A DNA stretch of 64,000 bases from JANRJY01 sp033763735 (GCA_033763735.1 JANRJY010000026.1:62001-126000), one strand, 5' to 3'; positions 26,199 through 35,396 are shown, counted from the stretch's first letter. The notes: generated by a model from the letters alone, not told the origin. Numbers and translations: made by a program.

Positions 26199-27389
26199 AT
26201 GCAAACATTCAAAACAGTCACTTATATATTTTTTGTAATTGCAATATTAACAACTGCAGTAGCTCAAAACCGTGAACAAGCAGGTACCAATCAATCTAAA
26301 AAATCGCTTAACGGAAGTACGCAACCTTCCAAACGCAACCCACAAGACCCACGTGATTGCCCAGTAAAAGTGCCTGTGAAACCAGATGGTTATGATGTGG
26401 TCACACCTACATTCGTTCCTCAGGCTAAAGCTAATTTGGTACGATCAACGAATACCATGAAAATGAATATTATTGAAATTAAAGACATTAAACTAAATAT
26501 TCCTGCATTCAAACAATTTAAGAATAACCGAACAGATTTCACAGAGGATGGAGAGGAAGAATTCAAACTACTAATTGCAAAATTGGGCTATTATCTGGAA
26601 ACGGACAATCATGGAAAACCGTTTGTATTAAAAATAACCGGTAGTGCATCTCAAATTCCAACCAGTTTTGACCCTTCCAAACCCAACAACAATTTAAGAA
26701 AAGATGGGGGATCCATTTATGGCAAAACTAGTATTGAAAATAATAAAATGCTTGCCAAGGCAAGAGCTGATGAACTTGGAAAGAAAATTAAGGCCATTTT
26801 CCCAAAACTAAATATTGTCACACCTACTTTGGAAGAAATTAAACTAGGAGAAACCCCATGGACACCTTGGTTTCAAAATCGATTGGTTGAAGCCACTAAA
26901 ACAAGAAAACGAGAAGAAATAGATAAAGTATTTGCTCCTTTTCAAAAAGATCAGTGGGTGAAACTTGAATCGGGTGACATCACCAGCAAAACCATACAAC
27001 CTGAGGCCCTTAAAATGTATATGCTGTCCACTACTCCTAGTTTGAAAACAAAAATCAATGGTAAAGAGGAAACTGTTAAAACCATTTTCTTAATTTCAAA
27101 AACTACTTATGATAAAGTAGGAGGCAATCATTCCTTTGGCAACGCAGGAGAAAGAGATAGATTCCTCAGAAGATTTAATCTTAAAATATATAATTGGGAC
27201 AAAGACAGTCTCAACCGTTGGTATCTACTTTCGGGCAAACATGAAGTGGAAGCATTTAATAAATCAAGCGATTATGATGAGCGTACCAAAAACTTATACC
27301 ATGTAGGAATTAACGACAATATGGATCAACAATTTTTGCAGGAACTGTTGTTTGAAGAACTGGAAAGGAAATACAAAGGAGAGAAATAA
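26199..27389 (+). CDS. Secreted protein with possible OmpA-like domain, unknown function
   Basis: A 396-residue protein with a signal peptide (MQTFKTVTYIFFVIAILTTAVAQ). The mature part opens with a low-complexity Asn/Ser/Lys/Pro stretch, then residues about 90-210 hold a FTEDGEEEFKLLIAKLGYYLE...LKITGSASQIPTSFDP...NKMLAKARADELGKKI pattern that resembles the peptidoglycan-binding OmpA-like fold (helix, strand, then an NxxLAxxRA-type helix). The remainder is unassigned. ATG at 26199 is chosen over an adjacent TTG. It is followed by another secreted protein after 20 bases. The OmpA resemblance is by eye only. Confidence 0.6.
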   Translation: MQTFKTVTYIFFVIAILTTAVAQNREQAGTNQSKKSLNGSTQPSKRNPQDPRDCPVKVPVKPDGYDVVTPTFVPQAKANLVRSTNTMKMNIIEIKDIKLNIPAFKQFKNNRTDFTEDGEEEFKLLIAKLGYYLETDNHGKPFVLKITGSASQIPTSFDPSKPNNNLRKDGGSIYGKTSIENNKMLAKARADELGKKIKAIFPKLNIVTPTLEEIKLGETPWTPWFQNRLVEATKTRKREEIDKVFAPFQKDQWVKLESGDITSKTIQPEALKMYMLSTTPSLKTKINGKEETVKTIFLISKTTYDKVGGNHSFGNAGERDRFLRRFNLKIYNWDKDSLNRWYLLSGKHEVEAFNKSSDYDERTKNLYHVGINDNMDQQFLQELLFEELERKYKGEK

Positions 27390-27409
27390 TAAAAAATGTA
27401 CTACAATTT

Positions 27410-28909
27410 ATGAAAAAGTCAAATATAATTCTGCTGCTATTGGCGGTTATCAGCGTGATATCTAAAGGTCAGTCATCCAATACCGATTCCAAAAATCAAG
27501 AACCTCCACACGGTAACATGGCTCCCGACAAAATTATAGAGGTGGAAGGTGTGTTTCCACATCTGAGTGTGATAGGAGATCATGTCGGAAGAAGTGAAAC
27601 AGGTATTGGAGCCCTGCTGCCTTGGGCCGACCGCCTTTGGATGATATCGTATGTAGCTCATATCCAAGGTAGTGGCATAGGACTTTACGAAATTGGTGAA
27701 GATTTCAAAGCTAAAAAACACCCCGAAAGTATTACTGGCACTTTTGCTAACAGAATGGTGCACGATAAATCCAATCAGGGAATTATTGGACCGCATTTTA
27801 TTGATATCAAAGGGAATGTGCGTACTTGTAAGCCATTAACAACCCACAGACTTACTGCGACATTTGCCCATTTATTTAAACCTGACAGCTTGGTATATTT
27901 CCTTACAATGGAAGGTTTGTTATTTGAAACCAATGTTTATTCTCTAGATACCAAATTAGTAGAAGATTTAGTCAAGATATTTTATGGAATGGATTACAAA
28001 GCTTTGTATTCAAAAGGGATTTATACGCACTTTAAAGGAGGTTTTACGCTCAATGGAAGGGTAGTTGTTGCCAATAATTCGTATCAGGAAGGTGACTATA
28101 TCGGCAAAATTAAAGGGGGCAGATTGGCTGAATGGAAAGGGCAAAATTGGAATATTCTCGATAGTACTGCTTATGTAGAGGTGGCTGGAAAAAACAATGC
28201 CATATATGGAAATGGCATGTGGTGTGTAGGTTGGGACAGAAAATCGGTTAAAATGAAATTTTTCTCTCCTTATACAAACGAATGGCGCACATATCGATTG
28301 CCTAAAGGAAGCCAAGCATGGGAACACGCTTGGAATACAGAGTGGATGCGTATTCGTGAAGCTCAAACCGAACGTTACATGATGGATGCTTTTGGTATAT
28401 TTTACGAACTGCCTGTAATGGTGTATGGGGGTAATATGCTTGGAATCAAACCTGTATGCAACCACTTAAGAGTAATCCCGGACTTTACAAGTTGGAAAGG
28501 ATTATTGGTTTTGGGAGGTGATCAAGTAGATAATGCGGTAGGTCAACCACAATCAAATCTACAATTTACTACCATTGACAAACTTTGGAGTTGGGGCAAG
28601 CCATCGGGCTGGGGGGCATTGTGGTGGGACGATAAATTAAAAGCAGATGAATGGAGCGACCCGTATTTGATGAATGGATTTGATAAAAAAGTGATTCATT
28701 TCAAACATGAAGAAAATATAGCAATAGATTTTGAATTGCAAGTTGATATAACGGGTACAGGAAGTTGGGTTACACTCAATACAATACAAGCAAAGGCAGA
28801 TTCAAAGTATGCATATTTTACCTTCCCAGATGGCTTTAGTGCGCACTGGCTTAGAGTACGTCCCAAACAAAAAGTAGGCAAATGTACCGTGCAATTGTTT
28901 TATAATTAG
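27410..28909 (+). CDS. Conserved secreted protein, unknown function
   Basis: A 499-residue protein with a signal peptide (1-20, ending SKGQ) and no membrane segment after it. The sequence is rich in Trp and Gly and in short strand-turn units such as LLPWADRLWMISYVAH and GNGMWCVGWDRKSVKMKFF, which suggests a beta-propeller; the last 110 residues could be a beta-sandwich. There is no type IX C-terminal sorting domain. I do not recognise the family. It lies 20 bases after the 26199 gene and probably shares its transcript. Confidence 0.6.
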   Translation: MKKSNIILLLLAVISVISKGQSSNTDSKNQEPPHGNMAPDKIIEVEGVFPHLSVIGDHVGRSETGIGALLPWADRLWMISYVAHIQGSGIGLYEIGEDFKAKKHPESITGTFANRMVHDKSNQGIIGPHFIDIKGNVRTCKPLTTHRLTATFAHLFKPDSLVYFLTMEGLLFETNVYSLDTKLVEDLVKIFYGMDYKALYSKGIYTHFKGGFTLNGRVVVANNSYQEGDYIGKIKGGRLAEWKGQNWNILDSTAYVEVAGKNNAIYGNGMWCVGWDRKSVKMKFFSPYTNEWRTYRLPKGSQAWEHAWNTEWMRIREAQTERYMMDAFGIFYELPVMVYGGNMLGIKPVCNHLRVIPDFTSWKGLLVLGGDQVDNAVGQPQSNLQFTTIDKLWSWGKPSGWGALWWDDKLKADEWSDPYLMNGFDKKVIHFKHEENIAIDFELQVDITGTGSWVTLNTIQAKADSKYAYFTFPDGFSAHWLRVRPKQKVGKCTVQLFYN

Positions 28910-28953
28910 CTGACTATAAGATTATTGTAGAAGTTTAGTTAAGAACCAAGGCT

Positions 28954-28993
28954 CAGAAGCTTATTTCAAATCAGATAACGAAATAAGCTTCTG
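28954..28993. terminator. Strong inverted repeat between convergent genes
   Basis: CAGAAGCTTATTTC and its exact complement GAAATAAGCTTCTG, 14 bp each, flank a 12-base loop. It begins 44 bases past the stop of the 27410 gene and covers the last codons of the opposite phosphatase gene, as expected of a shared terminator. Confidence 0.65.
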
Positions 28994-29971
28994 AATCCTT
29001 ACTTTGTTTTCTCCATCAATAATTTGGAATTGAATTTCAGGGTCTTTGTTCCACTTTATTCTTATTAATCCAATATTGTTTTCCATTACAGGTGTGCCAA
29101 TTCTATTGGAGTTTGGTGTAGCAAAATCCCACGTTTGCGTGATTCCGCTTGACGTAAGATCATAAATTGGATATAGTCCTTTGTAATTGATTTTTGAAAG
29201 TTCAGCATAATGCACGTCACCACTAATAAAAAACACTCCTTTAGCTTTTGTTTTTTTGATTAACTCAAGCATTTTATGCTGCTCTTTAGGGAAATTAGCC
29301 CAAGCTTCATATCCATTGTGCGATATTCCAAATTGTGTACTGGATGCAATAATTCGGATATCGGCTTTTTTACCTAATTCATTCTCGACCCATTGCCATT
29401 GTTGTGATCCAAGCAAGCTCACTTTAGGATTTGAATTTGGCAAATAATAATCTTCATTTTCTTTTTTAATAACTATTAAGGAATCGCGAAAAGTACGGGT
29501 ATCAAGCAATAATATTTGGATGATTTTATCCTTGACAATGATATATTTAGCATGATAAATACCTTGATGACTGAATCGAGATGAAGTATCAGGTTCACCC
29601 CAAAATTTCAAGAAAAGTTGTTTTGAGGCTTCTTTTTGAGGATATTCCTTTCCCCCATCATTTTTGCCATAATCATGATCGTCCCAAGTGGCAAGTATTT
29701 GGGTTTGTTTGGTTAATTTTTGAAATTCGGGTTTGGCTGCAAGTAAGTTATATTTCATTTGCAGTGTATCCATGTTTTCGGTATCGCCATAAATATTATC
29801 TCCCAGAAATATAAAGTAATCCGGTTTGATATCACTAGCAACTTTAAGTAAAGGTGCAGGCTTGTCTTGATGCATACAGGAACCAAAAGCAATTGTGGTA
29901 GTGGGTTGGGCAATCAACCCAACATGATTTAAAAGGACAAAAATCAAAATAAAAGAGAAAATGAATTTCAT
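28961..29971 (-). CDS. PhoD-like metallophosphatase, secreted
   Basis: A 336-residue protein with a signal peptide (1-21) and the calcineurin-type fold of the PhoD alkaline phosphatase family. Metal-binding segments are FGSCMHQDK, YFIFLGDNIYGD, TWDDHDYGKND and FFISGDVHYAEL. PhoD enzymes release phosphate from phosphodiesters and monoesters in the periplasm or outside, often using Ca and Fe; the short form here lacks the N-terminal PhoD beta domain. It stands alone, with a repeat element upstream (30018-30070). Confidence 0.85.
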   Translation of the reverse strand: MKFIFSFILIFVLLNHVGLIAQPTTTIAFGSCMHQDKPAPLLKVASDIKPDYFIFLGDNIYGDTENMDTLQMKYNLLAAKPEFQKLTKQTQILATWDDHDYGKNDGGKEYPQKEASKQLFLKFWGEPDTSSRFSHQGIYHAKYIIVKDKIIQILLLDTRTFRDSLIVIKKENEDYYLPNSNPKVSLLGSQQWQWVENELGKKADIRIIASSTQFGISHNGYEAWANFPKEQHKMLELIKKTKAKGVFFISGDVHYAELSKINYKGLYPIYDLTSSGITQTWDFATPNSNRIGTPVMENNIGLIRIKWNKDPEIQFQIIDGENKVRIQKLISLSDLK

Positions 29972-30017
29972 TTTATTTCAAATTGTATTCATAAAAAAGG
30001 GGCTTAATCGCCCCCCG

Positions 30018-30070
30018 TTTGGCGTAGTCTCCAGACTACGTCATAGTGTAAGTAAATCTCTGATTTACGT
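30018..30070. repeat. REP-like double-hairpin element
   Basis: Two stem-loops lie side by side: GTAGTCT-CC-AGACTAC (30024-30039) and GTAAATC-TCT-GATTTAC (30052-30068), preceded by CCCCCCGTTTGGC (30010-30022). The higher GC and paired palindromes stand out in the AT-rich spacer downstream of the GH3 gene. The form resembles REP elements moved by RAYT-type transposases; none is in this window. Confidence 0.55.
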
Positions 30071-30175
30071 TTCATAACAAATCAATTTCTAAGAAATAAA
30101 CATTCCATTTTATCAAACTTAAATGGCAGTATTTCTAGAATCCAAATTCCAAAATTTAACACTCAACATTCCATA

Positions 30176-32719
30176 TCACTTCACCAAAATAGTTCTTTTC
30201 AATACAATATCACGTGAAGATTTTCCGACAAGTAATTCAAAGTCCCCTGACTCTAAAGTCCATTGATGTTTGATATCATCGTAATATGTAAAAGCATCTT
30301 TGTTTAGCGTCAAAGTCACTCTTTTGGTTTCATTAGGCTGCAACATTACTTTACCAAATGACTTAAGTTCTTTCTCCGGCCTTTCAACTGTGCTTTGAAG
30401 ATCTCTAACATATAATTGAGCCACTTCAGAACCAGCCCTGTTACCTGTATTGGTGATATCAAAAGAAACGGAATAATTGTAATTTCCAGCCTCTTTGATT
30501 TCCAAATTCGAGTAATTGAATGTTGTGTAAGAAAGCCCATAACCAAATGGATACAAAGGAGTTACATTATGTTTGTCATAATATCTATAACCAACAAAAA
30601 TACCTTCTTTGAAATCAACGGAACGACTTGGATTTTTGTATCCTTCAAAAAATGGACAATCCGCTTTCTTAGCAATATATGTGAAAGGCAATTTTGCGGA
30701 TGGGTTTGTCTCTCCAAACAACACAGAAGCAATTGCATTTCCGGTTTCTTGACCCAAATAAAATGCATCAACAAATCCGGCAACACTTGAAAGCCATTTG
30801 CCCGTATAAATAGGTGCACCTGTGTTCAATACCACAATTGTGTTTGGATTAGCTTTGGCAACTGCCTTAATCAATGCATCCTGATTATTGGGCAAACGTA
30901 ATTTTTCGTTTACATCAGCTCCTTCACTTTCCAGAAAATTGGCCAAACCAACAAACACAACTGCAACGTCTGAAGCCTTGGCAGCGGCAACGGCATCCGC
31001 TATTAATTGTTCTCCTTCTGTTTGGGCTGATCCGGAAGCATAGTCCCAACCTAGTTTGATTAATGCACCCATTTGACCATCAAAAAAGTCAAGTTTTATT
31101 TTGTGTGGCTTATTTTGGTCTAATAATATTTCGACTGAGTCTTTCTCAGCTCCGTGAAAATCCCAGTTATCGATTAACAATTTATCATCAATCCAAAGAC
31201 GAACACCATCATCGGATAAGGTCATTATTTTGAATTTGACAGGATTTGGAGATATCAAATAACCGGTATACCGGGCGCCCCACATATCACCTCTGATTTT
31301 ACTATCAGGTGATAAATCTTTAGAATCAAAATCAATTTTATCAGCCGTTTTTACCACCTCAGGATCACCGGTCATTTCGATACTATTCCAAAGTTCCAAT
31401 TTCAAGCCCGGTTTTGTTTTTAATTCATCTTGAAAGAAGTATTTGGCATCAATTGGAACCAAATCTGAGGGTTTTTCAAGTACATCTCCAAGAGCATAAT
31501 TGATTTTGATGTCATTCCCAGCCATGTTGGTTATTCCTTCCAAAGGCGAAACTGTATAGTAAGGCGTTACACTTGAGCTTCCTCCTCCGCCGGGACGGCA
31601 AGTTTTGGCATTGGGACCGATAACTGCAATTGACTTGATTTTTGATTTATCCAAAGGCAAAATATTGTTTTCATTTTTCAAGAGAACAATTCCATTCTTA
31701 GCCGACTCCAAAGCTATTTTTTTGCTGTAATCTGAGTTTACCAGCTTTTCATCAATAGTAGGTTTATTTTCAAACATTCCTGCACGCATTTTCACTCGAA
31801 TAATTCTTTTAACTTTATCATCAATTTCACTTACCGGCACTTTGCCATTTTTAACAGCTTTAAGCAAGCTATCTCCAAAAAAATCAGGTTGCGGCATTTC
31901 TAAATCCAAACCATTATTTGCCGCTTCCACAGTGCTTCTATTGGCATTCCAGTCCGAAACAACAAATCCATCGAATCCCCAATCATTCTTAAGCATATCT
32001 TTTAGCAAATATTTGTTTTCACACGCCAGAGAGCCATTAATTTTGTAATATGATGCCATTAATGATTGGGTCTTCCCTACTTGAACCGCAGCTTTAAATG
32101 CAGGAAAATATATCTCTTGTAGTGCCCTTTCCGACACATTTTGATTCAACCCGAACCTATCGAATTGGATGTTTTCACAAACAAAGTGCTTGGTACAAGT
32201 TATCACTTTATTTTTCTCAACACCCTTTACATATGCAACCACCATTTGTGAAGCCAAATATGGATCCTCGCTGTAAGTTTCAAAGTTTCTTCCACCTACA
32301 GGCAACCTTTGTATATCGGTACAAGGAGCCAAAAGCATATTGATTCCTCTTCCTTTGGCTTCAATAGCAATAGCATTTGCCACACTATTAATGTTGCTCG
32401 TATCCCATGATGCTGCCAATGCAACCCCAGCAGGGAAAGCTGAAGCCTGACCGGTCCATACCAAGCCGGAAGGGCCATCTGTCATCCTGAAACCTGGAAT
32501 ACCCAGAACGGTGTCTTCATCACTTTTCATGCCATGCCCTGCCAATTGTGCAATTTTTTGCTCTAAAGTCATTCGTTTAACTAGGTCTTCCACCCTGGCT
32601 TCCAATGGCTTAGTAGCATCCTGATAGATGGCGGATTTGATCTTCTTTTCTCCTTTACACCCTATTAGAATTACTATTACAATCAGTATAATGGAAATTT
32701 TAAAAATATTGTTTTTCAT
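30176..32719 (-). CDS. GH3 beta-glucosidase-like lipoprotein with PA14 insertion
   Basis: An 847-residue GH3 enzyme with a lipoprotein signal (MKNNIFKISIILIVIVILIGC). Domain order: barrel (about 30-320) with the nucleophile Asp256 in VVSDWNA; alpha/beta-sandwich that is interrupted by a PA14 domain (about 395-560, TLSDDGVRLWIDDKLLIDNW...); and a C-terminal fibronectin III-like domain (about 740-847). PA14 inserts in GH3 enzymes shape substrate choice at the active site. It probably cleaves beta-linked oligosaccharides in the periplasm or on the surface. The internal ATG at 32719 is preferred since it opens the signal peptide. Confidence 0.9.
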   Translation of the reverse strand: MKNNIFKISIILIVIVILIGCKGEKKIKSAIYQDATKPLEARVEDLVKRMTLEQKIAQLAGHGMKSDEDTVLGIPGFRMTDGPSGLVWTGQASAFPAGVALAASWDTSNINSVANAIAIEAKGRGINMLLAPCTDIQRLPVGGRNFETYSEDPYLASQMVVAYVKGVEKNKVITCTKHFVCENIQFDRFGLNQNVSERALQEIYFPAFKAAVQVGKTQSLMASYYKINGSLACENKYLLKDMLKNDWGFDGFVVSDWNANRSTVEAANNGLDLEMPQPDFFGDSLLKAVKNGKVPVSEIDDKVKRIIRVKMRAGMFENKPTIDEKLVNSDYSKKIALESAKNGIVLLKNENNILPLDKSKIKSIAVIGPNAKTCRPGGGGSSSVTPYYTVSPLEGITNMAGNDIKINYALGDVLEKPSDLVPIDAKYFFQDELKTKPGLKLELWNSIEMTGDPEVVKTADKIDFDSKDLSPDSKIRGDMWGARYTGYLISPNPVKFKIMTLSDDGVRLWIDDKLLIDNWDFHGAEKDSVEILLDQNKPHKIKLDFFDGQMGALIKLGWDYASGSAQTEGEQLIADAVAAAKASDVAVVFVGLANFLESEGADVNEKLRLPNNQDALIKAVAKANPNTIVVLNTGAPIYTGKWLSSVAGFVDAFYLGQETGNAIASVLFGETNPSAKLPFTYIAKKADCPFFEGYKNPSRSVDFKEGIFVGYRYYDKHNVTPLYPFGYGLSYTTFNYSNLEIKEAGNYNYSVSFDITNTGNRAGSEVAQLYVRDLQSTVERPEKELKSFGKVMLQPNETKRVTLTLNKDAFTYYDDIKHQWTLESGDFELLVGKSSRDIVLKRTILVK

Positions 32720-32849
32720 AGTTTTTGTTGAATTTTTTGGCAATATATAGATTGTTTATATTTTTAACCAATGTATGGCAAAGCAATTTTATTGAATCAT
32801 TTTCAAAACTTTATTCAATAAGATTAGATTAATTAAATCCCCGAAAAAC

Positions 32850-32857
32850 TATATTTG
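32850..32857 (+). promoter_or_regulatory. -7 promoter box for Uma2 copy 2
   Basis: TATATTTG matches TAnnTTTG, 12 bases before the ATG at 32870. No clear -33 box. Confidence 0.45.
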
Positions 32858-32869
32858 TAATATATAAAT

Positions 32870-33460
32870 ATGGCACAAATCACTCAATTATCGCAACTCG
32901 ACCTTAGTAAAACATACACTTTAGGCGACTATTTCAATTGGAAATTCGAAGAAATGGTGGAATTGATTAAAGGCAAGATTTATAAAATGTCTCCAGCTCC
33001 AGTCAATTCACACCAAAAAGTTTCATGGAATCTTAGTTATGAAATTGCGAAAATTATAAAGAAGAATAAATGCAGCGCCTATTTTGCTCCATTTGATGTT
33101 TATTTATTTGGTATTGATGAATCAAATACAACAGTAACACAACCTGACATATGTGTAATTTGCGATAAATCTAAAATACACAATAAAGGATGCGTAGGTG
33201 CTCCAGATTGGATTGTAGAGATATTATCTCCATCTACCTTAAGGAGGGATATTGATAGCAAATACCATTTGTATGAGGAAGCAGGTGTTAAAGAATATTG
33301 GATCATTGCTCCAGAATATAAGCAAGTATCCGTATTTGTACTTTCCAAAGATAATATTTATGAAAACAAAGGTGATTTTAGCTTAAACGAAAACGCTCCC
33401 ATTCACATTTGGCAAGGGATAAGTATTTCGGTAAATGAAATTTTTGAAGATGTAAATTGA
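32870..33460 (+). CDS. Uma2 family endonuclease-like protein (copy 2)
   Basis: A 196-residue Uma2/DUF820 protein with restriction-endonuclease-like motifs QPDICVI, APDWIVEILSPSTLRRD and KEYWIIAPEYKQVSVF. It is closely related to the copy at 9646-10242 over the whole length, so they are paralogues. Unlike copy 1 it has its own promoter box. It is divergent from the GH3 gene, with a 31-residue membrane ORF 14 bases downstream. Function of the family is unknown. Confidence 0.85.
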   Translation: MAQITQLSQLDLSKTYTLGDYFNWKFEEMVELIKGKIYKMSPAPVNSHQKVSWNLSYEIAKIIKKNKCSAYFAPFDVYLFGIDESNTTVTQPDICVICDKSKIHNKGCVGAPDWIVEILSPSTLRRDIDSKYHLYEEAGVKEYWIIAPEYKQVSVFVLSKDNIYENKGDFSLNENAPIHIWQGISISVNEIFEDVN

Positions 33461-33474
33461 CTTTAATAAAGACT

Positions 33475-33570
33475 ATGGAACTTATTTTATTGTTCGCTTT
33501 TGTTGGAATTGTAAATGCACTAGGCATTATTTATTTACTACTATTCGATTTCAAATATCAAAAGGTGTAG
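33475..33570 (+). CDS. 31-residue putative membrane microprotein
   Basis: ATG-to-TAG frame of 31 codons encoding a single hydrophobic helix (LILLFAFVGIVNALGIIYLL) and a short basic end (FDFKYQKV). It starts 14 bases after the Uma2 stop, in the same direction. Size and single helix recall the ORF at 17274-17369, though the sequences are not alike. It may be chance; no function is proposed. Confidence 0.35.
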   Translation: MELILLFAFVGIVNALGIIYLLLFDFKYQKV

Positions 33571-33583
33571 TTAATTATTAACT

Positions 33584-34456
33584 TCAAATCCAATTGATTT
33601 TCCATCCATCTTTTTCCATTTTTCGAAACCAGGTCATTTGCCTTTTGGCATATTGATGAATAGCAAATTCCAGTCGAATCTCCATTTCATTTCTATCCAA
33701 TACACCTGTAATAAATTCCGTTACAAACTTATATTCCAAACCATAATACATTAAACTTTCAGCAGAAATTCCACTATTCAACAATTGCTCTACTTCTTCA
33801 ATTAATCCGTTTTTCAGTCTGTATTTTAGCCTTTCACTTATTCTTAATCTTCTCGTTTCGCGATCAGGATTCAAACAATACAATATTGGATTCTCAGGAT
33901 AAACTAGCTTGTTTGGAACGTGGTCATGATGCAATAAGTATTCAGATATTTCAATTGCCCTTATTAGTTTTTTATGTGTGTTGATGTCTGCAATTTGGCT
34001 GTATTCTGTTTTGTATCTGATAAAAATGCTTAGTAATTCATCCATGGATTTATCAATCAATTTGGCCCTCAGCGTTTCATTAACCGGTATAGAGGTATAT
34101 TTTTTTTCTTTCAAAACGGCTTCAATATACAATCCGGTACCACCACAAAGAATAGGAATTTTGCCCATGGACTTGAGCTGACTGAATGCATTCGAAAAAT
34201 CTTTTTGATATTGGTAAATAAAATATTTGTCACCCGGTTCACAAATATCTATCAAATGAACTTTGATTTGTTGGCCATTTATAATGTAATCATTGTAATC
34301 TTTGCCCGTTCCTATATTCATCTGTCGATATACTTGTCTGGAATCGGCACTTATTATCTCCGTATTATTCTCAAATGCCCATTGAACAGCCAGTTTGGTT
34401 TTACCGCTTGCGGTCGGCCCCATCAGTACAACCAAATCGTTTTCGGGATTAAACAT
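33584..34456 (-). CDS. miaA: tRNA dimethylallyltransferase
   Basis: A 290-residue enzyme that adds dimethylallyl to the N6 of adenosine 37 in tRNAs reading UNN codons. It has the P-loop GPTASGKT (about residues 12-19), ISADSRQVYRQMNIGTGKD with the catalytic Asp/Ser region, and CGGTGLYIEAVL. Length is normal. Its start overlaps the end of the upstream Mom-like acyltransferase gene by eight bases, so the two are co-translated. Confidence 0.94.
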   Translation of the reverse strand: MFNPENDLVVLMGPTASGKTKLAVQWAFENNTEIISADSRQVYRQMNIGTGKDYNDYIINGQQIKVHLIDICEPGDKYFIYQYQKDFSNAFSQLKSMGKIPILCGGTGLYIEAVLKEKKYTSIPVNETLRAKLIDKSMDELLSIFIRYKTEYSQIADINTHKKLIRAIEISEYLLHHDHVPNKLVYPENPILYCLNPDRETRRLRISERLKYRLKNGLIEEVEQLLNSGISAESLMYYGLEYKFVTEFITGVLDRNEMEIRLEFAIHQYAKRQMTWFRKMEKDGWKINWI

Positions 34457-35270
34457 ACCTTTTAATGAATTTATAATTCCCCAGATTGCATATCTTATAA
34501 TAATCCTCTTCCAAATTTACATTTTCCCTGTTTGTCATATTCTTGAGATATGTTCTTTTTAGGTCTTTTTTGCTTACTAAAAATTCAATTGGAGTAGTGA
34601 ATTCCTTAAAAATAAATCCATTTTTGGTATACATTTCACCATCCGACAATTCCACATCGGCGTAAGTCATTATTCCACCCGGTTGAAATTTAGTATAAAA
34701 ATGATGTAAAAGCTTGGCAAACCCACCTACTACAAAAATTCCTGATTCAAAGCAAAATCTGATCAACTCATACGAAGTATATGGATTGGGTTCATTTTTC
34801 ATATATAATTTGCCACTAAAAGTTGCCAACCCAATTAATGTATGCTTATATATGATTCCTAATCTCACTTCACTGTTTGTTTCTCCTTTCAAATGGTACT
34901 TATTCAGAAAATCATTTGCAGTGTTCTTATCAACATTGGCCACAGAGGTTTCGGAAGCTTGAATAACATGAACAAATCCCAATTTTGCCTTAATCAATTC
35001 TTTGACTTTATACTGTTGACACCTCCAAATATCCTCCCACAATTCTATTGATTTTACTTCATTCCTCTTCTCAAGTATTTTGCTCCTTCTTGAAATTGCA
35101 TCAAGCTGATTTTCATTACTTTGTAATATTATAATATGAATGGCAAAAGCTTCTTTTGTACAAATCAACCAATGATTTTCAATCACATGTTCAACATGTA
35201 AAGAATCCAAAAAATCAGAAATTTCATCAATGGTATTTATAATTTCGGTCAAATATGAACTGCAAATCAA
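34449..35270 (-). CDS. Mom-like acyltransferase-domain protein coupled to miaA
   Basis: A 273-residue protein with two parts. Residues about 20-105 look like a worn-down endonuclease-like or Vsr-like domain that ends IELWEDIWRCQQYKVKELI. Residues 105-245 (NTANDFLNKYHLKG...LGIIYKHTLIGLATFSGK...SYELIRFCF...VVGGFAKLLHHFY...TYADVELSDGEMYTKNGF) match the GNAT-like fold of phage Mom-type DNA modification proteins, usually found fused to homing-endonuclease remnants in phages. It overlaps miaA by eight bases, so a role in modifying a tRNA or DNA base is plausible but unproven. Confidence 0.6.
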   Translation of the reverse strand: MICSSYLTEIINTIDEISDFLDSLHVEHVIENHWLICTKEAFAIHIIILQSNENQLDAISRRSKILEKRNEVKSIELWEDIWRCQQYKVKELIKAKLGFVHVIQASETSVANVDKNTANDFLNKYHLKGETNSEVRLGIIYKHTLIGLATFSGKLYMKNEPNPYTSYELIRFCFESGIFVVGGFAKLLHHFYTKFQPGGIMTYADVELSDGEMYTKNGFIFKEFTTPIEFLVSKKDLKRTYLKNMTNRENVNLEEDYYKICNLGNYKFIKRYV

Positions 35271-35396
35271 ACTTTATTTTTCGAATTATTATTCCAAAGA
35301 AATTCAAAATCCAAAAATCAAAATCCAAAATTATTTTTCGCAGTTTGCTTATCAAGTATTAATAGTATTATTTAGCATACAAAATGTACGAGTTTC

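Noticed and set aside
27410..28909. Type IX secretion substrate
   Set aside because: The C-terminus lacks the conserved sorting domain of type A or B; the same holds for the GH51 and GH3 enzymes.
35271..35396. Possible gene or repeat in the spacer before the VWA gene
   Set aside because: It holds only AT-rich CAAAATCC-like low-complexity sequence; the six-codon ATG frame at 35384 ends just after the VWA TTG start and is not supported as a gene.
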